Shown in pieces: positions 16,289 to 22,718 of a stretch of DNA of 28,449 nucleotides. Source of the stretch: a virus; IMG/VR virus record IMGVR_UViG_3300046170_000016, positions 1 through 28,449 of that record; one strand, given 5' to 3'. The translations under genes were made by a program, and so were the position numbers. Within the stretch, counting starts at the first letter, position 1; each line of letters begins with the position of its first letter. Under the pieces are notes generated by a model. It searched no databases. It saw only the letters and a list, made by a program, of their open reading frames with translations, and had not been told where the DNA came from.

Positions 16289-18598
16289 TTACTCTCCACT
16301 TAATTCAGCGACTTGCGCTTTTAATGATTCAATTTCTGCAAGCGCCTCTTGCAATGCCGACACCACAGAGGGCAACAGCGTTGCGTAGGACGCTTCCATC
16401 TTGTCAGGGTTACTCTCGTAAACTAAACGCGGAACGTGCCAGTTTGTTTCTTGCTGTGCTGTTTTTAGCTCTTGAGCAATAAACCCGTGATCTGACTGGC
16501 CTATTCTTTCGCCATCTCGCTGATTCCAATCAAACGAAACAGGACGCAAGGCTTTAATAAAGTCAGAAGCACTGCCAAGGGTTTCAATGTTTTTCTTATC
16601 TCGCTCATCAGACAAAACCGTTAGAGCTACTTGACAGCGCAGTGTTTCAACGCTTGAGTTTCCTAGCGTTACCTCGTTAGTTGCTGTGCCGCTTGAGGGA
16701 TCAGACGCATAGCCAATACAGGTAATATTGCTTCCTGACGTAATTGCGTCACCCGCACTGTTTCCAACCGCTACATTATTTGAGCCTGTTCCGTTGTATC
16801 CAGCCGTATATCCGATATAAACATTTCTAGCGGCACCAGCACCTGTGTACCCAGCATAAGTTCCTAGGTAGGTATTATCAAAGCCCGTGCTAGTTGTATA
16901 CCCAGCCTGATAGCCCACAGCTACATTGAAGTTTGGCGTGGTTTGGCTGGTGAGGGCATACGATCCAAGAGCCGTACTGTAGCCTCCAGTTGTATTAGTG
17001 GTCATCGCCGCATAGCCAACAGCACAGTTTCTAGCGCCCGTGGTGTTAGCGTCTAGCGTTTGATAGCCAACGGCTACGCCATAGTTTCCTGTTGTATTTG
17101 CATACAGCGCGTAGTTTCCAACAGCGGTGTTAGAGTATCCAGTAGAGGTGCTATAAAGGGCTTGTAAGCCCAAAGCGGCGTTTTCTACCCCAGTAGTGTT
17201 TGAAATAAGAGCTTGCATACCAACAGCGGTGTTGTTTCCCGCTGTAGTATTAGAGACACCTGCCTGCATTCCAACAAAAGTATTATTGGAACCTGTGGTA
17301 TTAGCCTGCCCAGCCTGTCTGCCCAAAGCTGTGTTGTAGTTTCCTGTTGTGTTGTTTTGCAGTGCTGTTGAGCCAACGGCAGTAATTGAATCCCCCGTGA
17401 TGTTCTCAAATCCAGCGTAGTGACCCACAGCCACATGGTTGGTGCCTGTGGTGTTGTCATAAAGCGCGTAGTCTCCAACCGCTACGTTGTAAAATCCTGA
17501 TGTGTTCGCGTAACCGGCTAGATATCCCAATGCCGTGTTAGCCGATCCCGTGGTATTTTGAAGCGTTCCGTATCCGACGCCAGTAAGTTGAACGCCCGCT
17601 GTGTTGGTAAAACAAGAGTTGTGACCAATCGCTACATTGCCGGTTGCGGTGTTATTATATAAAGACGCATAACCAACCGCAGTGTTGTAGCTTCCTGTTG
17701 TATTTGAATACAGAGCCGCAACCCCAAGGGCATGATTAAACACTCCTGTAGTGGTTAGACGGGCCGCGTCATTACCTACAGCAACGCTATTATTTGCTGT
17801 GGTTGCATCTGCTAGTGCGCTTCTGCCCACCGCCGTCATATAACTGCCTGTTGTCAGATCGGTTAGCGCCGTCGCGCCTAATGCCGTGGAATATGACGCC
17901 GTGGTGCTGTTATCCATCGCGGCATGACCCACAACGGTATTTTGCGTGCCGGTAGTATTACTATTTAGCGCGCTATAGCCAAAAGCGTTGTTATCACCAC
18001 CAGTAGTGTTATTGCCCAGCGAGCCACGGCCCAACGCATTGTTATCCGCGCCTGTAGTGTTTTCTGCTAAAGAAGCGTATCCGACTGCAACATTTGAGTT
18101 TGCAGTTGTATTACTTCGTAGTGCTCCATATCCAACGGCAACCATGCGGATGCCTGTTGTATTGTCTTCAAGAGCAAAACCCCCAACGGCAACACTATTT
18201 GCCCCGCTAGTGTTTGTCGTGAGGGCGGCATGTCCTATTGCAGTATTGTAGTTACCGGTCAGAGAGGCGTCGAGAGCAGTGTCTCCTAAAGCTACGTTGC
18301 CTGTTCCAGTAGGATAATTACCATCCAACTTAATAGTGCCGCCGTCAAACGAAACATTAGAGGATGCTGTTAGTGTGGTAAACGAGCCTGCGGCGGCTGT
18401 AGAGCCTCCAATAGCAGTGCCATCAATCGTTCCAGCGTTAATGTCAATAGTACTGGGGCTAGTTCCTATTTCAATTACAGCACCACTTGCGTTTTCTGTG
18501 TAAAGGCGCTTATTAGTAAGATCCAGCGCGGGTTCGCCCTGAACAAGATCACTTGTCGCTGGTGCGCCTGAACCGTTCTTTAGCTTAATTGTAGTCAT
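16289..18598 (-). CDS. Tail fibre with YadA-like head repeats and C-terminal S74 autocleaving chaperone
   Basis: The 769-residue protein has three parts. Residues 1-45 (KNGSGAPATSDLVQGEPALD, then NKRLYTENASG) form the common phage fibre attachment domain. Residues about 98-640 consist of roughly 35 short repeats of about 14-15 residues with the pattern N(T/V)AVGxxAL..NTTG, like the left-handed beta-roll head of trimeric adhesins. Residues 663-769 are an intramolecular chaperone (peptidase S74): SDERDKKNIETL with S663 and K668 spaced as the Ser-Lys dyad of endosialidase-type domains, GFIAQEL, and a terminal trimeric coiled coil. Cleavage is expected just before S663. This is the likely receptor-binding fibre. 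Its ATG overlaps the preceding stop by one base (TAATG). Confidence 0.9.
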   Translation of the reverse strand: MTTIKLKNGSGAPATSDLVQGEPALDLTNKRLYTENASGAVIEIGTSPSTIDINAGTIDGTAIGGSTAAAGSFTTLTASSNVSFDGGTIKLDGNYPTGTGNVALGDTALDASLTGNYNTAIGHAALTTNTSGANSVAVGGFALEDNTTGIRMVAVGYGALRSNTTANSNVAVGYASLAENTTGADNNALGRGSLGNNTTGGDNNAFGYSALNSNTTGTQNTVVGHAAMDNSTTASYSTALGATALTDLTTGSYMTAVGRSALADATTANNSVAVGNDAARLTTTGVFNHALGVAALYSNTTGSYNTAVGYASLYNNTATGNVAIGHNSCFTNTAGVQLTGVGYGTLQNTTGSANTALGYLAGYANTSGFYNVAVGDYALYDNTTGTNHVAVGHYAGFENITGDSITAVGSTALQNNTTGNYNTALGRQAGQANTTGSNNTFVGMQAGVSNTTAGNNTAVGMQALISNTTGVENAALGLQALYSTSTGYSNTAVGNYALYANTTGNYGVAVGYQTLDANTTGARNCAVGYAAMTTNTTGGYSTALGSYALTSQTTPNFNVAVGYQAGYTTSTGFDNTYLGTYAGYTGAGAARNVYIGYTAGYNGTGSNNVAVGNSAGDAITSGSNITCIGYASDPSSGTATNEVTLGNSSVETLRCQVALTVLSDERDKKNIETLGSASDFIKALRPVSFDWNQRDGERIGQSDHGFIAQELKTAQQETNWHVPRLVYESNPDKMEASYATLLPSVVSALQEALAEIESLKAQVAELSGE

Positions 18599-19542
18599 TA
18601 ATAAGTTCCTCCGTCAACAGTTGACAGTGTTGTAGAAATAGAAGTTGTACCAGAGCCAGTGACTGCACCGGACAGTGTGATCGTTTGGTTGCCTGTAAGA
18701 TACCCAGCACTAGCGTGATTACCCCAGCCGTAAGCAGTGTCCCATTGACCTACTTTAGTATCAGTAATATTGTTAGTACCCATGTCGATAGTGTTGCCGT
18801 TAGCATCTAACGTACCGCCTAACTGTGGTGTTGTGTCGCCTACTAGGTTTGGATTAATAGTATCCCAAGCACTTCCTGTGTAAATCCTAGTGCTGTTATC
18901 TGACGTATTAAAGTACCAATCACCTGTTGTTACTGCGTTACCGTTACCGTCTACAGTTGGGTTACTTGATTGTGCGCCTAAGTAAAGCCCGTCAATAGCG
19001 TCCTTAGCGGCTTCTGCGGCTGTTGCAGACGTAGCTGCTGCTGTAGCACTAGATGCTGCTGCCGTTGCGCTGGAGGCCGCTGCAGTGGCGCTAGAGGCTG
19101 CATTGGTAGCCTGTGTAGTAGATGTTGTTGCTTGTGTTGTTGCTGTGGTTGCGCTGGTAGCTGCATTAGTAGCACTTGTGCTGGCTTCACTGGCTTTAGT
19201 AGTAGCCGTAGTAGCCTGTGTTGTTGCTGTAGTAGAAGATGTAGCAGCAGACGTAGCAGATGTTGCAGCCGCTGTTGCAGATGTAGATGCAGCAGAGGCC
19301 TGCGTAGTTGCTGTTGTGGCTTGTGTTGTTGCTGTTGTGGCTTGTGTTGTTGCTGTTGTAGCGCTAGATGATGCGCTAGTTGCACTAGTTGCTGCATTAG
19401 TTTCTGACGTAGCAGCATTAGTTGCACTGGTAGCAGCTTCGTTTGCTTTTGTAGTAGCAGTCTGAGCGTAATCAGCTATTTCAGACGCGTACGCATCCGT
19501 AGAGGCGTTGCCTGAACCACCTGTGCCTCTAAATATAGGCAT
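18598..19542 (-). CDS. Ala/Ser/Thr-repeat tail fibre, 314 residues
   Basis: Residues 1-20 (MPIFRGTGGSGNASTDAYAS) lead into about 150 residues made almost only of Ala, Thr, Ser and Asn in seven-residue periods (SATNAAT, TATTQAT, SATAAAS). This is expected to form a long trimeric coiled-coil shaft. The C-terminal part (AIDGLYLGAQSSNPTVDGNG, then GDWYFNTSDNSTRIYTGSAW and GGTLDANGNTIDMGTNNI) is the usual fibre globular/pre-tip module. It ends LSTVDGGTY. It lies directly upstream of the S74 fibre, so the two may assemble as one fibre. The codon repeats create long misleading open frames on both strands. Confidence 0.87.
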   Translation of the reverse strand: MPIFRGTGGSGNASTDAYASEIADYAQTATTKANEAATSATNAATSETNAATSATSASSSATTATTQATTATTQATTATTQASAASTSATAAATSATSAATSSTTATTQATTATTKASEASTSATNAATSATTATTQATTSTTQATNAASSATAAASSATAAASSATAAATSATAAEAAKDAIDGLYLGAQSSNPTVDGNGNAVTTGDWYFNTSDNSTRIYTGSAWDTINPNLVGDTTPQLGGTLDANGNTIDMGTNNITDTKVGQWDTAYGWGNHASAGYLTGNQTITLSGAVTGSGTTSISTTLSTVDGGTY

Positions 19543-19570
19543 AGACTACTCCTAAGAAAACAAACAAGGA

Positions 19571-19596
19571 AAGAAAAAGGGGCCATTGCTGACCCC
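19571..19596 (-). terminator. Rho-independent terminator after the major capsid gene
   Basis: On the minus strand GGGGTCA pairs with TGGCCCC (one G-U) around a GCAA tetraloop, followed by a T-rich tail (TTTTTCTT). It begins nine bases after the capsid stop, and no other gene boundary in the window shows such a hairpin. Confidence 0.85.
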
Positions 19597-19604
19597 CTAG
19601 AGTT

Positions 19605-20597
19605 TTACTCGTCAGCGACAGCGAGGATAAATCCTGCTTCGGGACGGTAAGTCTCAACACCGTACAGAGTGTCAGCCGTGTACAGAGTAGAGAGGTACTC
19701 TTGCTTGTACTGGGTCTGAGAACGTACAGCCATTTGCTCTGCCATTACGAGAGCGTCTTTGTGGAAGAACAAGCAACCACGGGTATCAAGAGATGAAGCA
19801 CCGTTCTCACCACCTGTCTCAATTACGGGACAGTTGCTAGAAACGTATACGTCAACACCGTACAAGTTACCGATGAGTCCTGACTCAACACCACGACCAC
19901 CTACGAAATCAGAAGACACGTAGCGCTCAATGCCCATGATTGACTTACGTGACGCAGGAGGAATAACGAGAACTCGTCCATCCATAGGTACGTCAGCGTC
20001 ATCCATCAGCTTGATAGCTTCGCGGAATCCAAGATCCGTAAAGTTGTCGCCTGTAGCTACAGTATCCACTGCATAGGTAGAAATACCAGTAGCAGCGTTA
20101 AAGTAGTAGCTGTTAGTGTTAACCCAGTTAGCACCAGTAGCAGCAGGAGACTGAGTACGAGTACCGTTACCAAAGCCAGTAGCAGCGTTGATGAGGTCAG
20201 TGTCTACCTTCAGAGCAAGCTGGTAGCCAGCGTCTTCGGTGTAGAACTGTCGCAGAGAAGACAGAGCCTGTACTTCTACGATGTCCTCAATCAAACGTGA
20301 GTACTCAAAGTGACGGTCAACAGTTACTTGCAACTCAGTTTCTAGGTTAGCCTGAATCGTAACTGCTACAGCTTCTGCCTTAGCAGATGCAGCACCACGA
20401 ATGGGCTTAGGGATGTGAATAACGTCACCTTTCTTGCCAGACATTTGCAGACGCTTGACAAGAGGAGCCATCTTCAGGTTCTTTTGGTAAGCAGCGATTA
20501 CTTCATCGCTCCAGATTTCTGGGATAAAAGTCCCAGCAGCAGTTTTGTCTACTACAGCATTAGCTGTAAAATAGGCACCAGAGGTTTCACCAGCCAT
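19605..20597 (-). CDS. Major capsid protein (HK97-fold type)
   Basis: The 330-residue protein begins MAGETSGAYFTANAVVDKTA and has the usual capsid features: FIPEIWSDEVIAAYQKNLKM (N-arm and early helix), KKGDVIHIPKP, VDRHFEYSRLIEDI, the spine-helix region EDAGYQLALKVDTDLINAAT, the P-domain ADVPMDGRVLVIPPASRKSI, and GNLYGVDVYVSSNCPV near the end. Length fits podovirus capsid proteins. It follows the scaffold gene by 17 bases, has a strong AAAGGAG site, and is closed by a terminator, consistent with high expression. Confidence 0.93.
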   Translation of the reverse strand: MAGETSGAYFTANAVVDKTAAGTFIPEIWSDEVIAAYQKNLKMAPLVKRLQMSGKKGDVIHIPKPIRGAASAKAEAVAVTIQANLETELQVTVDRHFEYSRLIEDIVEVQALSSLRQFYTEDAGYQLALKVDTDLINAATGFGNGTRTQSPAATGANWVNTNSYYFNAATGISTYAVDTVATGDNFTDLGFREAIKLMDDADVPMDGRVLVIPPASRKSIMGIERYVSSDFVGGRGVESGLIGNLYGVDVYVSSNCPVIETGGENGASSLDTRGCLFFHKDALVMAEQMAVRSQTQYKQEYLSTLYTADTLYGVETYRPEAGFILAVADE

Positions 20598-20614
20598 TGT
20601 AATTCTCCTTTAGG

Positions 20615-21418
20615 CTATCGGACCCGACCCTCTGAATACGCTTTGAGTAGTTCGTCCGACATGGACTGATAGCGTTCTGGGTCGGTTCTCATAAGTTTAA
20701 TAATGTCAGCACGACGATAAACTTTACGACGAGATCCTTCTGCTGTTCCGCGAGCGTTGCCTGTTGATGCAGTCTTAACTGAACTCTTACGTGCTGCTTT
20801 TTCTGCTTGTGCAGTCTGTTGAACTACTTGGTTCCTTTCTTTCCAAAGGCTAAATAGCTCGTGTGCAGAATCGTAATCGTACTGTTGGTCTGCCTGAACA
20901 AACAACTGTGTTCGGACTTTTGACCCTTTGATCCACTCAGCAAACTTGGGGTCTTGCAGTATCTGTTCCATCTCAGGATGAGAGGACTTGAGTTGTGCAA
21001 GAGTAGCCTGTTGTTTGTACTGTTGTGTGTAAGCTTGTGCTTCCTTGATCTTAGGGTGGTTGTCTATAGCTCTACTAACAGCGGTCTTAGGATCGACAAA
21101 GAAATCTACATCGTCATCGTTATCATCTTGTTGTTGCTGTTGTTGAGGTGCTTGTTGGTCTGAGAGTTGTGTCTGGATGTAATCATCAACAACTTTACGT
21201 AACTCGCCAACTTCCGTACTCTGTTTACCTGAAAACTTCTCAAGTTCTTGGTGCATCTGTACGAGGTCTTCAACAGATTTACCTTGGTACTTTTCCGGAA
21301 CTTCGGGCTGCTGAGGTTGTTCCTCTTCAGGAGTCTCTACAGTATCTTGTGTGTCGAGTTGGTCTGTTGCTTCTAATTCTTCTTCCTTACGCTCATCAAT
21401 TAGTGTTGCTCGTGACAT
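20615..21418 (-). CDS. Capsid scaffolding protein
   Basis: The 267-residue protein is highly charged and Gln-rich. It has an acidic disordered N-terminus (EEEQPQQPEVPEKYQGKSVE), QMHQELEKFSGKQSTEVGEL helices, a QAPQQQQQQDDNDDD linker, helical middle sections and a basic C-terminus (GSRRKVYRRADIIKLMRTD, then SDELLKAYSEGRV). Acidic start, coiled coil and a basic C-terminal helix-turn-helix for shell binding, immediately upstream of the capsid gene, are typical of scaffolds. No protease signature is visible, so shell maturation by scaffold exit is likely. Confidence 0.85.
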   Translation of the reverse strand: MSRATLIDERKEEELEATDQLDTQDTVETPEEEQPQQPEVPEKYQGKSVEDLVQMHQELEKFSGKQSTEVGELRKVVDDYIQTQLSDQQAPQQQQQQDDNDDDVDFFVDPKTAVSRAIDNHPKIKEAQAYTQQYKQQATLAQLKSSHPEMEQILQDPKFAEWIKGSKVRTQLFVQADQQYDYDSAHELFSLWKERNQVVQQTAQAEKAARKSSVKTASTGNARGTAEGSRRKVYRRADIIKLMRTDPERYQSMSDELLKAYSEGRVR

Positions 21419-21477
21419 TCTAAACTTACCCCGCCTATTATTTTTATTAGGTTATGGAGGATTAAATGGGAGTTGGC

Positions 21478-21702
21478 CTATGAGGTTTCCCGCGTGGTTT
21501 GCCCAGCTTTCTCGTGTTCACGTACCCACTTCATGTGCCTGCCGGGGAAATCCCCAGAGGAACCATCAAGGATATGTGGAGTTGCTGATACAATCTTTGT
21601 AGCGTTAGCACCACATCCGCACCTACTGGATGTAGTACCTGACTCTACAAATTCTTCAAAGGTATGTCCGTTAGTACAACGAAAGTCAAATACTTTAATC
21701 AT
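21478..21702 (-). CDS. Zinc-ribbon protein, FmdB-like, 74 residues
   Basis: The protein starts MIKVFDFRCTNGHTFEEFVE with Cys9/His13 in CTNGH and CGCG after SSR, the paired CxxxH and CxC knuckles of FmdB-type zinc ribbons. The C-terminus (FPGRHMKWVREHEKAG) is basic. FmdB proteins are putative regulators, and in phages small zinc ribbons often sit in head gene clusters with unknown roles. Its start lies inside the end of the preceding gene (eight-base overlap). A transcription or assembly role would be conjecture. Confidence 0.75.
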   Translation of the reverse strand: MIKVFDFRCTNGHTFEEFVESGTTSSRCGCGANATKIVSATPHILDGSSGDFPGRHMKWVREHEKAGQTTRETS

Positions 21703-21943
21703 CTTCTTCTGGAGGCTTAGATGCCTCTTCGTAGTTAGTTGTAACGATAGTTTCCATGTTGATTAAGTGGGCTAATATGTTTAGTTGTCCCTTACGAAAA
21801 AACATATCGTAAGCATCTTTAGTTGCTTCTATACTGTTAATCTGTAAAGCATTGTTGCCAAAGTCTTGCACAAGTTGCTTCCAACCATCAGTAAGAAAAA
21901 GACTAAAGTATGCGTCGTAGTACTGCTGTGTTTCTTGATCCAT
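21695..21943 (-). CDS. Hypothetical phage protein, 82 residues
   Basis: The protein MDQETQQYYDAYFSLFLTDG... is helical (GWKQLVQDFGNNALQ, then IEATKDAYDMFFRKGQLNIL) and ends acidic (SKPPEEDD). I recall similar proteins next to scaffolds in marine podoviruses, but no function is known. It is the first gene after the promoter at 21998, with a leader of about 48 bases containing a palindrome and a GAGG ribosome binding site before the ATG. Confidence 0.78.
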   Translation of the reverse strand: MDQETQQYYDAYFSLFLTDGWKQLVQDFGNNALQINSIEATKDAYDMFFRKGQLNILAHLINMETIVTTNYEEASKPPEEDD

Positions 21944-21977
21944 CTTGAGGCCTCTTGGGTTGTCTCTGTTGTATTAA

Positions 21978-21993
21978 GTGTACCTAAGTACAC
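21978..21993. promoter_or_regulatory. Operator-like palindrome at the predicted transcription start
   Basis: GTGTAC and GTACAC arms (six bases each, perfect) flank CTAA. The element starts five bases downstream of the -10 box at 21998 on the minus strand, so it covers the predicted start near 21991. It could be a repressor site or a short 5' hairpin in the transcript. Confidence 0.55.
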
Positions 21994-21994
21994 C

Positions 21995-22044
21995 TATATT
22001 ATACCATACTTTTACTCAAAAGTCAAGTATTATTTTATGTAAAT
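21995..22044 (-). repeat. Copy A of a duplicated 50-base promoter block
   Basis: Bases 21995-22044 match 27992-28041 at 48 of 50 positions, in the same orientation. The block holds -10, spacer and -35, plus an A+T-rich upstream stretch like an UP element. It begins two bases after the stop of the 48-residue gene at 22046. Confidence 0.9.
21998..22026 (-). promoter_or_regulatory. Strong sigma70-type promoter for the head-gene segment
   Basis: Reading the minus strand: TTGACT (22026-22021), a 17-base spacer, then TATAAT (22003-21998) with TG one base upstream, an extended -10. It is near consensus and directs transcription into the 82-residue protein, zinc ribbon, scaffold and capsid genes, ending at the terminator near 19580. 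Confidence 0.88.
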
Positions 22045-22045
22045 T

Positions 22046-22192
22046 TTACCGTTTCTTGGCTGTTTTCTTAGCTTTCTTAAAAGCAGAGGCCTTAGGAGCG
22101 CCTTTTGATCCCGGTTTACGCATAGTTTCACCTGATCCAGCCTTGATACGCTTACGTTTGGCGTGTATGTTGCTGTATAGTCCCCTAGGCAT
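22046..22192 (-). CDS. Small very basic phage protein, 48 residues
   Basis: The frame from ATG 22192 encodes MPRGLYSNIHAKRKRIKAGS, then GETMRKPGSKGAPKASAFKK and a Lys-rich tail. About a third of residues are Lys or Arg. This short form (PRGLYxNIHAKRKRI.AGSGE.MRKPG) is one I recall from many marine phages near the portal. Its role is unknown, perhaps nucleic-acid binding in the head. Its ATG overlaps the preceding stop (TAATG). Confidence 0.8.
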   Translation of the reverse strand: MPRGLYSNIHAKRKRIKAGSGETMRKPGSKGAPKASAFKKAKKTAKKR

Positions 22193-22269
22193 TATTTTTT
22201 AACCTTCTTCTTTTTCTTTTTAGGTGGTCTTCCTACTGTACTTCCGTATGTTCCTTTTCCTTGTGGCAT
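22192..22269 (-). CDS. Tiny basic protein with AT-hook-like GRPP motif, 25 residues
   Basis: The frame from ATG 22269 encodes MPQGKGTYGSTVGRPP followed by a nine-residue Lys/Val tail. The VGRPPKKKK segment looks like an AT-hook. A near-identical start (MP.GKGTYG...GRPPKK) is recurrent in phages as I recall. An AAGGAGATAGC ribosome binding region precedes the start. Reality is supported by the TAATG coupling to the next gene. Confidence 0.72.
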   Translation of the reverse strand: MPQGKGTYGSTVGRPPKKKKKKVKK

Positions 22270-22279
22270 AGCTATCTCC

Positions 22280-22567
22280 TTACCATTTTACCTTGTTTGC
22301 CCAATAAGCCGCAGAACACTTTCCTTTGGCTATGTTTTTAGCGTGACGAGCCTTAAAGGACTTACGCCTCGCTTTCTCCTTATCAGTCTTAGGACTCTTG
22401 CCAGCACCTGATACTCCTTGTTGTCCAAACCGGATAGTCTTAACTTTACCGTCGTCACATTTAGCCACAACTACGTGTGACTTAGTGGGGTGACTAGGCG
22501 TCCTCTTTGGCTTGTTGTACCCCGACACGCCCGCTCTTGCTAGTCTTGGGTCTTTTTCCTTTGGCAT
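22280..22567 (-). CDS. DUF6321-like basic phage protein, 95 residues
   Basis: The protein begins MPKEKDPRLARAGVSGYNKP, continues RTPSHPTKSHVVVAKCDDGK and VKTIRFGQQGVSGAG, and ends RRKSFKARHAKNIAKGKCSA.. AAYWANKVKW. The SGYNKPKRTPSHP, IRFGQQGV and YWANKVKW blocks are those I associate with DUF6321, found beside portals in many marine and enterobacterial phages. It is strongly basic; function unknown, probably virion-associated. An AAGGAGGA ribosome binding site formed by the last portal codons precedes the ATG. Confidence 0.85.
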   Translation of the reverse strand: MPKEKDPRLARAGVSGYNKPKRTPSHPTKSHVVVAKCDDGKVKTIRFGQQGVSGAGKSPKTDKEKARRKSFKARHAKNIAKGKCSAAYWANKVKW

Positions 22568-22718
22568 TATCAGAGTCCTCCTTCTGGCGCAGGCCCGACA
22601 TTTGGTCCTCTAGGGCCACCACCTTGGCCTCTAGGACTTCCAATTTGTTGAACTGGTCTTGGAACGCTTGGTTGATTTGCGTTAGGAACTGGTTCATTTC
22701 TGTTTGTGTCATTAGCAT
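22494..22718 (-). CDS. Overprinted coiled-coil protein, 74 residues, nested between portal and DUF6321 genes
   Basis: In a different frame across the portal 3' end (149 bases) and the DUF6321 5' end (74 bases), an ATG at 22718 opens MLMTQTEMNQFLTQINQAFQ, then DQFNKLEVLEAKVVALEDQM and a basic tail. The heptad pattern of Leu, Val and Met is that of a real coiled coil, whereas the portal frame there is low-complexity Pro/Gly/Asn. AAGGA lies about ten bases upstream of the first ATG. I recall separate small coiled-coil genes after portals in related phages. Function unknown. Confidence 0.65.
   Translation of the reverse strand: MLMTQTEMNQFLTQINQAFQDQFNKLEVLEAKVVALEDQMSGLRQKEDSDNAKGKRPKTSKSGRVGVQQAKEDA

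Noticed and set aside
17185-17478. Minus-strand 97-codon frame inside the S74 fibre
   Set aside because: Out-of-frame reading of the adhesin-like repeats.
18978-19427. Minus-strand Gln/Leu-rich frame inside the fibre gene (149 codons)
   Set aside because: It is the +1/+2 reading of the same ACT/GCA codon repeats; no independent start or conserved pattern.
19085-19465. Plus-strand frame of 126 codons made of Val/Ala repeats, like a membrane protein
   Set aside because: It mirrors the Ala/Ser/Thr fibre repeats; repeating codons keep all frames open. The minus-strand fibre has non-repeat ends and correct overlaps.
21433-21460. Possible hairpin terminator between zinc-ribbon and scaffold genes
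   Set aside because: Only four paired bases (CCTA/TAGG) around an A/T loop and no following T-run on the transcribed strand.
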